Positions 52,511-60,817 of a stretch of 64,000 nt of DNA are shown piece after piece. The DNA comes from Candidatus Gastranaerophilales bacterium (lineage in GTDB: Bacteria > Cyanobacteriota > Vampirovibrionia > Gastranaerophilales > Gastranaerophilaceae). The stretch covers positions 1 to 64,000 of the forward strand of contig CANQMP010000008.1 of the NCBI GenBank assembly GCA_947624975.1, read 5' to 3'. A program made the translations under genes and the position numbers. A model generated the notes under the pieces. It worked only from the letters and a program-made list of their open reading frames with translations. It was not told where the DNA came from and ran no database searches. Each line of letters begins with the position of its first letter. The stretch's first letter is position 1.

Positions 52511-54181
52511 ATGGAATCTAAGAAACACATATTAACACTATTACAAGAGAGAACAGACAAATACTCGGACAGAGTTGCACTCGGAATAAAAAACCAGTAC
52601 GGATGGAAAGAGCTTACCTACAGCGGAATAAGCTTTTTGACCAGAAAACTTGCCTGCTATCTTATAAACGAAATTAAAGTTGAAAAGGGCGACAGGCTTG
52701 CAATACTGTCAGAATCAAAACCCGAATACGGAGCATGCGTTTTTGCATCAATAATTTCGGGCATGATAACAGTACCGTTAGATGTTAAACTTACCAAATA
52801 CGAACTCAAATCTATTTTATCCGACTGTCAGCCAAAAGTAATCCTTGTTTCACGCAAACATCTTGAGATGGCAAAATTCCTGAGAGATGAAATAGAATCT
52901 CTTGAACATATCCTTGTTATGGATGAGGCTTATCACAATATTGAATACACAAGTATTTATCAGCTCCCCGACAATTACGAAACAAAATGGAGAGTCAGAA
53001 GTTCCAAATCAACTTGTTTCTATATTTATACATCAGGCACAACGGGAAAACCAAAAGGTGTCGAAACAACTTTTTCAAATATGCTTTCACAGCTTGACGA
53101 TTTGAAGTTTGCACTTGATAAAATTTTACCGTTTAAAAACATCAACCTTTTATCAATTCTGCCTATGAACCATTTGTTCGAAATGACGGTCGGATTTGCA
53201 ACATTTTTGAACTTCGGATGTTCGATATATTATACCCAAAGTCTTAAACCGAAAGACATTTTGAGCATAATGAGAGAAAAACGGGTTCATTTTATGATTG
53301 TTGTTCCCGCATTTCTTAAATTGCTGAAAACAACTATTGAGTCTGATATGAACAGTTGGTCACATCGGGAAAAATTATGGTTCGATTTTAAATTTAAACT
53401 TGCGAAATTCGTACCTTCATACAGATTAAAAAAATGGATGTTCAGAAAAGTTCACGCAAAATTCGGCGGAAGATTTATGGGTTGTATTTCAGGCGGAGCT
53501 CCGCTTGATTTGGCAGTCGGTGAATTCTTTGAAAGAATAGGTATTCACGTATATCAAGGTTACGGTCTGTCCGAAGTCAGCCCCGTTGCATCAATTAACG
53601 TTGACCGACCCGGAGATATCGCATCTGTCGGACACGCACTTAAAAGTTATGAATACAAAACCGACCCCGAAACAGGTGAATTAATGCTTAAAGGCCCTGC
53701 AGTTATGAAAGGCTATCATAACCAGCCCGAATTAACATCCGATGTTATTGAACCTGACGGCTGGCTGCACACGGGCGATATTGCGGAAATCAAAAACGGC
53801 GGTCATATTTATATTACGGGAAGAATTAAAAATATGATAGTTCTTTCGGGCGGTAAAAAAGTATTCCCCGAAGAAGTCGAATCCGTTTTGGAAAAGAGTT
53901 CGTATTTTGCGGAAGTTTGTGTACTCGGTACATCAAGAACTTTCGGGTCAAAAGACGGTACGGAAGAAATTACCGCGGTAATCGTTCCGACAGAAGAAAT
54001 CTGCACAAAATACGATTGGGATACCGTTGAAAAACTCGTTAAAGATGAAGTTAAAAAGCTTTCACAACGTCTGACAGCTTACAAACGACCGATAAACATA
54101 ATCGTGAGAAAAGACGCACTCCCGAGAACCGCAACAAATAAAGTTAAGAGAAAAGAAGTAAAACAACTCGTTTCAGTATAA
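52511..54181 (+). CDS. long-chain acyl-CoA synthetase family (AMP-forming)
   Basis: 556 residues. ANL superfamily: P-loop YIYTSGTTGKPKGVETT (about 170-186), motif YQGYGLSEVSPVASIN, the hinge region GDIAEIKNGGHIYITGRIKN with Asp/Arg for AMP, and the C-terminal Lys in PRTATNKVKR. Activates fatty acids to acyl-AMP and then acyl-CoA or acyl-ACP; which acceptor cannot be told. An internal basic stretch near 300 (KFVPSYRLKKWMFRKVHAKF) suggests membrane contact. Short gap behind secA. Confidence 0.88.
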   Translation: MESKKHILTLLQERTDKYSDRVALGIKNQYGWKELTYSGISFLTRKLACYLINEIKVEKGDRLAILSESKPEYGACVFASIISGMITVPLDVKLTKYELKSILSDCQPKVILVSRKHLEMAKFLRDEIESLEHILVMDEAYHNIEYTSIYQLPDNYETKWRVRSSKSTCFYIYTSGTTGKPKGVETTFSNMLSQLDDLKFALDKILPFKNINLLSILPMNHLFEMTVGFATFLNFGCSIYYTQSLKPKDILSIMREKRVHFMIVVPAFLKLLKTTIESDMNSWSHREKLWFDFKFKLAKFVPSYRLKKWMFRKVHAKFGGRFMGCISGGAPLDLAVGEFFERIGIHVYQGYGLSEVSPVASINVDRPGDIASVGHALKSYEYKTDPETGELMLKGPAVMKGYHNQPELTSDVIEPDGWLHTGDIAEIKNGGHIYITGRIKNMIVLSGGKKVFPEEVESVLEKSSYFAEVCVLGTSRTFGSKDGTEEITAVIVPTEEICTKYDWDTVEKLVKDEVKKLSQRLTAYKRPINIIVRKDALPRTATNKVKRKEVKQLVSV

Positions 54182-54191
54182 GGAGAAATTT

Positions 54192-54572
54192 ATGAAAAAA
54201 CTTATCCTATTTTTGCTTTCTTTTGTTTGTATTTCCGCATTGGCAGATGAAGTCAAACCGCTTAATTATACCAAAGCACCCGAGTGGACTGACTTTTGCG
54301 AAACAGGTTATGAAAATGCCGTTTACAAACAGAGCAGCGATTTATTTAACATTTTCAGTTTCGTTAAAGCCGAACGTGCAAAGAAAAATTACTGGGCTCA
54401 AAGACGGGAAAGTTTTGAAAAATACCTCAAAACCTGCAACGAATTATCCGACAATGCAAAATCCGCATGTTATGATGATTTGAAACGTATTGAAAACGAA
54501 AAAAATTCCGTATATAAAATTCAGCGTGAACATCTTCTGTATGAAACAAATATGGAAAGACACAAATATTAA
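54192..54572 (+). CDS. small exported protein, unknown
   Basis: 126 residues with signal peptide (MKKLILFLLSFVCISALA|D). The mature part is Lys/Glu/Asn-rich and helical, with four Cys (FCETGYENA, TCNELSDNAKSACYDD) that can form two disulfides in the periplasm. Ten bases after the acyl-CoA synthetase stop with AAGGAG, so co-transcribed. Family not recognised. Confidence 0.7.
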   Translation: MKKLILFLLSFVCISALADEVKPLNYTKAPEWTDFCETGYENAVYKQSSDLFNIFSFVKAERAKKNYWAQRRESFEKYLKTCNELSDNAKSACYDDLKRIENEKNSVYKIQREHLLYETNMERHKY

Positions 54573-54651
54573 TCATAAATTATTAAAAAATAATAAATTT
54601 TTCTTGTTTAAAAGGGTTGATAAACTATAATAGAATTATAGAGGTAGTGAT

Positions 54652-55212
54652 ATGTCAAAAAAACATAATAATAATCCTTTCAAAAATCCGGAAAATCTTG
54701 ATGAACCGGTTGATGAAAAACTTGAAGAAAACCACGAGGAAATTAAAGAGAAAGTTGAAGAAAACAGTGAACTTCAACAAAAGTATGATACTCTTAATCA
54801 GCAGTATATCAGACTTGCCGCCGACTTCGACAATTTCCGCAAACGTCAGGAACACGAACGTGAAGAACTGTTGAAATTCGGAACGGAAAGCACGCTTAAA
54901 AAAATGATAGAAGTTCTCGACAATTTTGAACGGGGCAAAAAAGCGTTAGAAAATGTTGATGACTGTGAAAAGGTTAAGGAAAGTTTTGATTTAGTGCATA
55001 AACAGGTTATAGATGCACTTACAAAGCTCGGACTTGAAGAAATACAAACCGAAGGCAAAGAATTCGACCCAAATTTTCATGACGCCGTTATGCAGACGCC
55101 GTCGGCGGATTATCCCGAACATACAATAATTAACGAACTGCAAAAAGGCTACAAAATGGGCGATAAAGTTTTACGTCCCGCACTTGTTAATGTTGCAACA
55201 GGCGAAAATTAA
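54652..55212 (+). CDS. grpE: nucleotide exchange factor GrpE
   Basis: 186 residues. Acidic N-terminus, long coiled coil (about 35-70), then the signature FDNFRKRQEHEREELLKFGT and the beta-wing domain with GKEFDPNFHDAVMQTPSADY and LRPALVNVATGE. Releases ADP from DnaK. Lies 52 bases before dnaJ; dnaK is not between or beside them. Confidence 0.94.
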   Translation: MSKKHNNNPFKNPENLDEPVDEKLEENHEEIKEKVEENSELQQKYDTLNQQYIRLAADFDNFRKRQEHEREELLKFGTESTLKKMIEVLDNFERGKKALENVDDCEKVKESFDLVHKQVIDALTKLGLEEIQTEGKEFDPNFHDAVMQTPSADYPEHTIINELQKGYKMGDKVLRPALVNVATGEN

Positions 55213-55264
55213 ACTTTGCTATCCGTAAATTTATGTGATAAAATGTATCACAGGAAAGATTTAG

Positions 55265-56395
55265 ATGACAGACTATTACGAGATACTGGGCGTTTCAAAA
55301 GACGCGTCAAAAGATGAAATAAAATCGGCTTTCAGAAAGAAAGCCCGTGAATTACACCCCGATGTAAACAAAGCCTCTGATGCAGAGGAAAAATTCAAGG
55401 AGCTTGGGAAAGCGTACGAAACATTATCTGACGATAACAAACGTGCTACATACGACAGGTATGGCGAGGACGGGTTGAAAAATGCCGGTTTCGATACGGG
55501 AGGCCCGTTTGCGGGAGGTTTTGGCGACTTAAACGATATATTCAACTCTTTCTTCGGCGGAATGGCAGGTTTTGGCTTCGGCGGAAGACCCGACCCTAAC
55601 GCACCGATGGAAGGTGATGATTTAAGACTTGATATTGAAATAGATTTTGAACAGGCTGTTTTCGGATGTGAGAAAGAAATTAAATATGACCACCTTGAAT
55701 TGTGTGAAGAATGCGGCGGAACAGGTGCAGAAAAAGGTACAAAACCCGTTATATGCCCCACATGCCACGGCACGGGTCAAGTTCAGCAGGTTATGAGAAC
55801 TCCGCTTGGGTCTATTTCTCAAATTGTTACCTGTCCCGACTGTCATGGTTCGGGGAAAAAGATTACCAAACCCTGCAAAGCCTGCTCAGGTCACGGAAAA
55901 ATTCAAAAAGAGAAAAAACTCAAGATAAAAATTCCCGCAGGCGTTGACAATATGTCTAAAATAAGGGTTTCAAACGAAGGTGATGCAGGTACAAACGGCG
56001 GCCCCGCAGGAGATTTGTTTGTAGTGCTTCACGTAAAACCGTCCGAATACTTTAAACGTGAAGGCAACGATGTTTACACAAGACTCGATTTAACGCCCTC
56101 ACAAGCAGCCTTAGGCGATGAAATTATGATAAAAACACTCAACGGTGAACAGAAAATCACGGTTCAAGCAGGCATTCAAAGCGGAAACTCCATAAAAATT
56201 AAGGGTGCAGGCATACCCTTTATTACAAGACCATCTCAAAGAGGCGACCATATTGTCGTGGCTTCCGTGAAAACACCCACAAAATTAACCGAAGAAGAAA
56301 GAATATTATATAAAAAATTGTACGAAATCCAAAACGGTAAAAAGGCCGAAGACTCAATAATGGATAAAGTTAAGGGAGTATTTAACAATGTTTAA
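55265..56395 (+). CDS. dnaJ: chaperone DnaJ
   Basis: 376 residues, full type I. J domain [20 protein letters not shown] with HPDVNK, Gly/Phe region (about 75-118), four zinc motifs [32 protein letters not shown] (about 145-210), and the C-terminal substrate domains. Works with DnaK and the adjacent GrpE. AGGAAAGA ribosome site. Its last eight bases overlap the next gene. Confidence 0.96.
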   Translation: MTDYYEILGVSKDASKDEIKSAFRKKARELHPDVNKASDAEEKFKELGKAYETLSDDNKRATYDRYGEDGLKNAGFDTGGPFAGGFGDLNDIFNSFFGGMAGFGFGGRPDPNAPMEGDDLRLDIEIDFEQAVFGCEKEIKYDHLELCEECGGTGAEKGTKPVICPTCHGTGQVQQVMRTPLGSISQIVTCPDCHGSGKKITKPCKACSGHGKIQKEKKLKIKIPAGVDNMSKIRVSNEGDAGTNGGPAGDLFVVLHVKPSEYFKREGNDVYTRLDLTPSQAALGDEIMIKTLNGEQKITVQAGIQSGNSIKIKGAGIPFITRPSQRGDHIVVASVKTPTKLTEEERILYKKLYEIQNGKKAEDSIMDKVKGVFNNV

Positions 56396-57827
56396 AAAGA
56401 TTTTTAGAACACTTGTGATTTTTTCAATACTTTTCATGCCTGTATGTTTTGCGGCAAAAATTCCCGACAACGTCCAAACATTTGTCAAAAAAGATTTTCC
56501 CGATACAAATTTCCGATTTGACGGTGTGATTATTTTACCCGATAACACGGTTTATCTGCCTCTTTTCCCCGCAAATTTGGGCGATGATACGGAACTTCAA
56601 ATCGAAAAAACTTATCCCGAAGGTAAAACGCTTTCGGCTAAACCAAACGTTGTTATCTTCAACAATGATTTCGTATTATTAAAAGTAATTACCGATAAAA
56701 ACGGCAAAAAAACCGTATTTACAATGGTAAATCCGCCGATAGAAATGCGTACGGGACTTCTTCCGCAGGAAATGCTTGTGCCGAAAGGACTTGTTATCCC
56801 CGAAAATCTTAAATCTATCGTCGGAAACCTTCACATACCGACAGTTGATGACCCCGGTATCCGTATCGAAAACGTAAAACCTATTGTGGAAAAACTGTCA
56901 GGTTCTACCTTGAATACACTTTCTCAAATTCCGCAGTTAAAAAATAAGAATTTTTACGTATCATCACCGTATTCAAAAAATATTCATGTGCTGAATTCGG
57001 ATGCAAAAACTCCAGAATATTCCCTAAAACAAAACAATGTGCCTATCTCAATGAAGATTTATAACAACGAATTTTTGCTTGTAACTTCTTACGACAAACC
57101 GTCCGTCGACGTAATTTCACTCGCTGACGATGAAATCATTAAACAAATTTACACAAAAACTCAACCCGATGAAATTATAATTGATAAAGACAAAAAAACG
57201 GCATACATCTCAAGTTCGGTTGATTCAAGCATTTTTACGGTAAATCTTGAAACCATGACTTTGGCAAAACAAATTAAAATCACAGGCATGTGCGAAAAAT
57301 TAACACTGTCCGATGACGGCACAAAACTTTTTTACTACGACAAGAAAAACAGCGATGTTTGGGCAATAGAACTTGATAACAATTACCTGCTTAAAGAAAT
57401 CGGAAAATTCCCAAATGTTTCAAAAATTCTTTATTCTAACGGCAAAATTTATCTGATTAGCAGAACAAAAAATCGCTTAGCAGTTATAGATTACGAGAAT
57501 GTGAAACTTCTGGAAGAAATCGAAATTTGCGAAAAACCTGTTGATATGACAGCTTATAACGACAAAATATACATTCTCGGTGCGGGAGATAATTCAATTC
57601 AAATTTTAAACGCAAAAGACGATACCGTTACCGATTCAATATACTTAAATACGGGCGGATTTTCCACAAGAATTAATCAAATCGGAAATATCGCACTTAT
57701 AACCGATACAAAAGCATCACTGTATACGATTTTTGATTTGGACACAAATAAAGTCATTAAATCAATTCCGATAGATATTCCCGCAAATTCAATTTTAGTA
57801 ACGGATAAAGTTAAAAAATTAAGATGA
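56388..57827 (+). CDS. exported beta-propeller (YVTN-like) protein
   Basis: 479 residues with signal peptide ([22 protein letters not shown]). N-terminal domain about 25-175. Then repeated blades of about 40 residues (about 185-475), each with the pattern '[16 protein letters not shown]', '[20 protein letters not shown]', typical of surface-layer or YVTN propellers that bind proteins or polymers. Overlaps dnaJ by eight bases and the methyltransferase by four (ATGA), so the three are co-transcribed. Confidence 0.75.
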   Translation: MFKKIFRTLVIFSILFMPVCFAAKIPDNVQTFVKKDFPDTNFRFDGVIILPDNTVYLPLFPANLGDDTELQIEKTYPEGKTLSAKPNVVIFNNDFVLLKVITDKNGKKTVFTMVNPPIEMRTGLLPQEMLVPKGLVIPENLKSIVGNLHIPTVDDPGIRIENVKPIVEKLSGSTLNTLSQIPQLKNKNFYVSSPYSKNIHVLNSDAKTPEYSLKQNNVPISMKIYNNEFLLVTSYDKPSVDVISLADDEIIKQIYTKTQPDEIIIDKDKKTAYISSSVDSSIFTVNLETMTLAKQIKITGMCEKLTLSDDGTKLFYYDKKNSDVWAIELDNNYLLKEIGKFPNVSKILYSNGKIYLISRTKNRLAVIDYENVKLLEEIEICEKPVDMTAYNDKIYILGAGDNSIQILNAKDDTVTDSIYLNTGGFSTRINQIGNIALITDTKASLYTIFDLDTNKVIKSIPIDIPANSILVTDKVKKLR

Positions 57828-58396
57828 TAGAAAAATTCGACACTCAAACACAAGAAATTTTATTCGAGCTGGAAAAAACTCAAAAACAGTTTTGGAATAT
57901 CTCACGGGTTACGGCAGAATTTTTGTACACAATAATCAGAACAAAAAATGCCAAAAATGTGCTTGAAATCGGCACTTCAAACGGATACTCGGGGATTTGG
58001 CTTGCAAAAGCACTTAAAGAAACGGGTGGACACCTTACGACTATTGAGTTTTACGACAAACGACTGGATATCGCAAAAGAAAATTTCAAAATTTGCAAAG
58101 TTGATGATATTATAACGCCTTTGCAGGGTTCTGCCCTAATGCATTTGGAATATTTGCCTGACTATGCAAAATTTGATTTTGTATTTATTGACGCAAACAA
58201 ATCCGAATATATCAAATATTTTGAGCTACTGGATAAGCATATTGAAATCGACGGACTTATTGCATGTGACAATGTTTTATCGCATGAAGAAAAATGCAGA
58301 CCTTATATTGAGGCCGTAAATTCAAATCCAAATTATGAAAATGTTGTTCTTGCACTCCCCGCAGGTTTATCGCTTGCGAAAAAAATCAGAAGTTGA
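57824..58396 (+). CDS. class I SAM-dependent O-methyltransferase
   Basis: 190 residues, the short caffeoyl-CoA/catechol O-methyltransferase-like family. SAM-binding VLEIGTSNGYSGIWLAKAL (about 46-64), acidic loop TTIEFYDKRL, metal-binding FVFIDANKSEYIKYF and IACDNVLSHEE. Small-molecule substrate unknown; bacterial members often act on catechols. Its stop codon overlaps the -35 of antisense RNA 2A. Confidence 0.85.
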   Translation: MIEKFDTQTQEILFELEKTQKQFWNISRVTAEFLYTIIRTKNAKNVLEIGTSNGYSGIWLAKALKETGGHLTTIEFYDKRLDIAKENFKICKVDDIITPLQGSALMHLEYLPDYAKFDFVFIDANKSEYIKYFELLDKHIEIDGLIACDNVLSHEEKCRPYIEAVNSNPNYENVVLALPAGLSLAKKIRS

Positions 58397-58420
58397 AATT
58401 TTTTTAAAAAGAGTTATAAT
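58393..58420 (+). promoter_or_regulatory. promoter of antisense RNA, locus 2A
   Basis: TTGAAA (58393-58398), 16-bp spacer, TATAAT (58415-58420). Nearly identical in sequence to the promoter at 58555-58583. Confidence 0.65.
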
Positions 58421-58426
58421 AAAAAT

Positions 58427-58524
58427 ATGGGCGGAGCAAATTGACGATTGCTCCTTTAAAAGCCCGAATAGGTTATTCTAGAACTAGTAATATCAGTAAG
58501 AGTATTGCTAGTTCTTCTGTTTTT
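58427..58524 (+). ncRNA. predicted antisense RNA, locus 2A (orphaned copy)
   Basis: Begins ATGGGCGGAGCAAA with the stem GGAGCAA/TTGCTCC, then CTTTAAAAGCCC, the layout shared with 44060 and 58590. Terminator: AGAACTAGTAATA (58480-58492) with TATTGCTAGTTCT (58503-58515), one G-U pair, then TCTGTTTTT. The toxin opposite it is broken, so this RNA may be a leftover or may act in trans on locus 2B. Confidence 0.55.
58473..58523 (-). pseudogene. remnant of hydrophobic toxin peptide, locus 2A
   Basis: Minus strand codons read K-T-E-E-L-A-I-L-L-L-I-L-L-V-L-E-stop, closely like the middle of the intact peptides (E-K-x-L-I...). There is no start codon in frame and the ribosome site and 5' leader are missing; the sequence runs instead into the promoter of copy 2B. 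Best read as a toxin gene whose 5' part was lost in a tandem duplication. Confidence 0.5.
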
Positions 58525-58554
58525 GATGAATGATTTACAAAAAATCATAGGGGG

Positions 58555-58583
58555 TTGAAATTTTTTTAAAAAGGAGTTATAAT
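58555..58583 (+). promoter_or_regulatory. promoter of antisense RNA, locus 2B
   Basis: TTGAAA (58555-58560), 17-bp spacer, TATAAT (58578-58583). Confidence 0.7.
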
Positions 58584-58589
58584 GAAAAT

Positions 58590-58684
58590 AATGGGCGGAG
58601 CAAGTTGGTCCTTGCCCCTTTAAAAGCCCTATAATATGATAGAAAGCACTATTATAATTATCAAGATTATAATTAGTGCTTTTT
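58590..58684 (+). ncRNA. predicted antisense RNA antitoxin, locus 2B
   Basis: Starts near AATGGGCGGAGCAAG, has the GGGC - hairpin - CTTTAAAA - GCCC layout, and ends in a long terminator: AGCACTA plus TTATAAT (58645-58658), loop TATCAAG, ATTATAA, one bulged base, TAGTGCT (to 58680), then T residues. The terminator stem is read from the opposite strand of the toxin's hydrophobic codons. About 95 nt. Confidence 0.65.
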
Positions 58685-58703
58685 CGCTTATCGCGAAAAT
58701 CAT
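58629..58703 (-). CDS. small hydrophobic peptide, type I toxin-like, locus 2B
   Basis: 24 residues, ATG at 58703 with the very strong AAAGGAGGTGG five bases upstream. Sequence MIFAISEKALIIIL, then Ile/Val/Leu to the end, so nearly the whole peptide is one transmembrane helix. Same length and same M-I-F-x-I-x-E-K-x-L-I start as locus 1. Its own promoter and leader, a full-length antisense RNA on the other strand and the second genomic copy together support a type I toxin. Confidence 0.65.
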   Translation of the reverse strand: MIFAISEKALIIILIIIIVLSIIL

Positions 58704-58731
58704 ACTTACCACCTCCTTTCATCTAAACTTC

Positions 58732-58780
58732 ACGATTTACAGTCGTTTTCAGTGAACAGGATTCGGTAATGGGCCTACCC
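58732..58780 (-). promoter_or_regulatory. toxin mRNA 5' leader, locus 2B
   Basis: Minus strand starts GGGTAGGCCCATTACC; GGCCC can pair with GGGCT just after the peptide stop. The hairpin ACGACTGTAAATCGT lies at 58746-58732, identical to locus 1, and flanking bases (AAG.TTAGA..AAAGG.GGTG) are conserved too. Confidence 0.55.
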
Positions 58781-58786
58781 GAAATC

Positions 58787-58815
58787 ATAATACCATATTA
58801 TCAAAAAATTGTAAA
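58787..58815 (-). promoter_or_regulatory. toxin promoter, locus 2B
   Basis: Minus strand TTTACA (58815-58810), 17-bp spacer, TATTAT (58792-58787), then six bases to GGGTA, the predicted 5' end at 58780. Confidence 0.6.
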
Positions 58816-58853
58816 TATTATTAATATTTTTTCATTTATTTATATTAAAACTA

Positions 58854-58862
58854 TGCTATAAT
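58854..58862 (+). promoter_or_regulatory. ruvC extended -10, predicted leaderless
   Basis: TGC-TATAAT, with TATAAT at 58857-58862 ending exactly six bases before the ruvC ATG. No ribosome binding site and no clear -35; the extended -10 can compensate. Confidence 0.6.
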
Positions 58863-58868
58863 TATTTT

Positions 58869-59342
58869 ATGAAGATATTAGGAATCGATCCCGGGTTAGG
58901 AATTGTAGGGTACTGTGTTATTGAATTTGACGGTGAAAATCCGCAATTAATTCATTCCGGTTCAATACAAACATCCAAAGAAAAATCCGAATCTGCAAGG
59001 CTATTGGAGATTTTTGAGGATATGACGACTATTGTCAATAAATACAAACCCGATGCTTGTGCGATAGAAAAACTGTTTTTCTTCCGAAACCGAACAACTG
59101 TTATGCCTGTAGCCCATGCCAGAGGCGTAATTCTTACCGTGCTTGAAAAATTCAATGTTCCTATTTATGAATACACTCCTATTGAGGTTAAACAGGTTTT
59201 GACGGGGTATGGCAGAGCGGACAAAAAAGAAGTTGAAAGAATGGTTAAACTTGCGTTAAATAAAGATAATTTGCCTAAACTTGATGATACGGTTGATTCA
59301 ATAGCGATAGCCATTTGTCATACCCGTTCAAACTTAATTTGA
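58869..59342 (+). CDS. ruvC: Holliday junction resolvase RuvC
   Basis: 157 residues. Cuts Holliday junctions as a dimer with RuvAB. Acidic catalytic residues Asp7 (LGIDPGLGIVGY), Glu67 (CAIEKLFFFRN), Asp140 and Asp143 (LDDTVDSIAIAICH) are all present. ATG directly after a perfect -10, so probably translated from a leaderless mRNA. Its 3' end overlaps the convergent HTH gene by 25 bases. ruvA and ruvB are elsewhere. Confidence 0.95.
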   Translation: MKILGIDPGLGIVGYCVIEFDGENPQLIHSGSIQTSKEKSESARLLEIFEDMTTIVNKYKPDACAIEKLFFFRNRTTVMPVAHARGVILTVLEKFNVPIYEYTPIEVKQVLTGYGRADKKEVERMVKLALNKDNLPKLDDTVDSIAIAICHTRSNLI

Positions 59343-59524
59343 TAGCCTAAAACTCCGGCAAGAAACTTCATTTCATCGTATTTCATCGAACTGTTGTTTA
59401 GTTTTTGAGAAAGGCTGTAAACTGTATATTTTTTGCCTGAAACATTTTGAGCTTCTCTGGCAAGTTCTGTCAATGTCATTTTTTCTTTTAACAATAAAAT
59501 TTTTAAATCTTCGTTAACGCTCAT
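59318..59524 (-). CDS. small HTH protein divergent to pilin-like gene
   Basis: 68 residues: KEKMTLTELAREAQNVSGKK, then YTVYSLSQKLNNSSMKYDEM, ending GYQIKFERV. Same small family as 13051-13263, in the same head-to-head position relative to a pilin-like gene. The start ATG at 59524 lies right next to the 20-bp palindrome at 59526-59545, so the protein may repress its own gene. Confidence 0.65.
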   Translation of the reverse strand: MSVNEDLKILLLKEKMTLTELAREAQNVSGKKYTVYSLSQKLNNSSMKYDEMKFLAGVLGYQIKFERV

Positions 59525-59525
59525 A

Positions 59526-59545
59526 TTAAAATTATATAATTTTAA
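59526..59545. promoter_or_regulatory. 20-bp palindrome at HTH gene start
   Basis: TTAAAATTATATAATTTTAA is a perfect palindrome immediately upstream of the HTH start. AT-only palindromes arise by chance more readily in this genome, so operator function is inference. Confidence 0.45.
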
Positions 59546-59552
59546 ATAAGTA

Positions 59553-59581
59553 TTGACATTATTTAATAAAAATGCTATATT
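59553..59581 (+). promoter_or_regulatory. promoter of pilin-like gene
   Basis: TTGACA (59553-59558), 17-bp spacer, TGC-TATATT (-10 at 59576-59581). Small inverted repeats TTATTTAATAA (59559-59569) and TTATTGAATAA (59580-59590) flank the -10. Confidence 0.7.
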
Positions 59582-59655
59582 ATTGAATAAAAATATATAA
59601 ATTTAATTAAAATTATCTAAAATTTAGTAATATTAGTTTACAAGCGAGGTAATAT

Positions 59656-60348
59656 ATGAAAAAGTTTTCAAAAGGTTTCACGTTGGCAGAAGTTTTAATA
59701 ACACTTGCTGTCATAGGTGTTGTGGCAGCATTAACTATGCCTGTGATTTATGCAAAAATCGAACGTCATATATTAAATAACCGGTTTAAAAAAATGTATT
59801 CCACCTTATCACAAGTCCTTGAAAAAACACTGTTTGATAAGGGGTATAATATGGGTTGTTATGTAAAATATCCTGCTGGAGGAGGAGATGGACTGACGAC
59901 TGAAAAACACGATACTTCGGGCTGTAAATCATTTTTTATAAATGATTTTCCGGAGAATTTGAGAGTTTTAAAATTATGTGAAAATAATGCTTATACCAAC
60001 GGCTGTTTACCGAATTACGATTGGGGTTTCGCAGGTAGTAGCGGTTGTTCAGGATTTGACTCCGATAACATAAAAACAAAATCAATAGCTATAGTATTAA
60101 GCGATGGCAGTATAATTTTTACTTACGGTATTGATAATCCTATTACTACGTTTGGAATAGATATAAACGGTAAAAAAGGCCCGAATAAGTCAGGATATGA
60201 TATATATTCATTAAATTTAGTGATGAATGATAATGGTAACAGTATCAAATTATCAGGTCAGCCTTTCAAGGGAAGACCAGTTATAACAAATTGTCTGCCT
60301 GCAACTGATGACGGAGGCGTAAAATATCTTGACGAAATTATGAAATAA
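59656..60348 (+). CDS. type IV pilin-like protein
   Basis: 230 residues, ATG with GAGGT upstream. Leader MKKFSKG|FTLAEVLITLA has the classic Gly at -1 and Glu at +5. One hydrophobic helix, then a variable Gly/Ser/Asn-rich domain with Cys (GCYVK, GCKSF, LCENN, GCLPN, GCSGF, NCLPA). Differs in its C-terminus from the DYP.KL subfamily. Divergent HTH gene upstream; unlike the other pilin-like genes, no repeat island follows, the next gene starting 25 bases on. Confidence 0.87.
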   Translation: MKKFSKGFTLAEVLITLAVIGVVAALTMPVIYAKIERHILNNRFKKMYSTLSQVLEKTLFDKGYNMGCYVKYPAGGGDGLTTEKHDTSGCKSFFINDFPENLRVLKLCENNAYTNGCLPNYDWGFAGSSGCSGFDSDNIKTKSIAIVLSDGSIIFTYGIDNPITTFGIDINGKKGPNKSGYDIYSLNLVMNDNGNSIKLSGQPFKGRPVITNCLPATDDGGVKYLDEIMK

Positions 60349-60373
60349 ATTTGTTTGTGTTAAAATAAATTTG

Positions 60374-60817
60374 ATGAATTTTGATTTAACTTTACTCAGG
60401 CAAATTTCCATATTAAGCGTATTTTTTGGTGTAATTCTGGGATTTGTAACCCTTATTCCGTTTATCGGAACATTTTCACTGACTTTTTTAATATGTTTTA
60501 TCGCACCGTTAGTTATATGGATTTTGATTAAATACGGCTGTATGTCTTTAAGTTCAATAAAGGACAGCATCATAACGGGGGCTTTAGCAGGATTTATTTC
60601 GTATTTGGGATTTTCCTTAATTTTCATTCCCGTAACGGTTCTTTTATACAAGTTTTTCGGAATTTCTTCGAATCAAGGAATTGCGATGACTTTAAATAAT
60701 GCAAGCTTTTTTATACTGGCGGTTTTGTCGGTTTTTATGGGAGTTTTAAGTGCCACGGTTAACGCATTTACGGGATTTTTAACTTTTTATGTATTAGATT
60801 TTATGAGGAAACAATAG
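60374..60817 (+). CDS. small membrane protein, unknown
   Basis: 147 residues from the ATG at 60374 (a TTG precedes it by one codon). Four hydrophobic segments at about 10-32, 33-52, 65-92 and 108-140, with short charged ends. A TAAAAT seven bases before the ATG again suggests a very short or absent leader. Stop TAG is directly followed by the mtnA ATG, so translation is coupled. Family not recognised. Confidence 0.7.
   Translation: MNFDLTLLRQISILSVFFGVILGFVTLIPFIGTFSLTFLICFIAPLVIWILIKYGCMSLSSIKDSIITGALAGFISYLGFSLIFIPVTVLLYKFFGISSNQGIAMTLNNASFFILAVLSVFMGVLSATVNAFTGFLTFYVLDFMRKQ

Noticed and set aside
58456-58722. 88-residue minus-strand frame across locus 2
   Set aside because: Runs through two antisense RNA promoters and a terminator in a frame different from the peptide and its ribosome site; a shadow.
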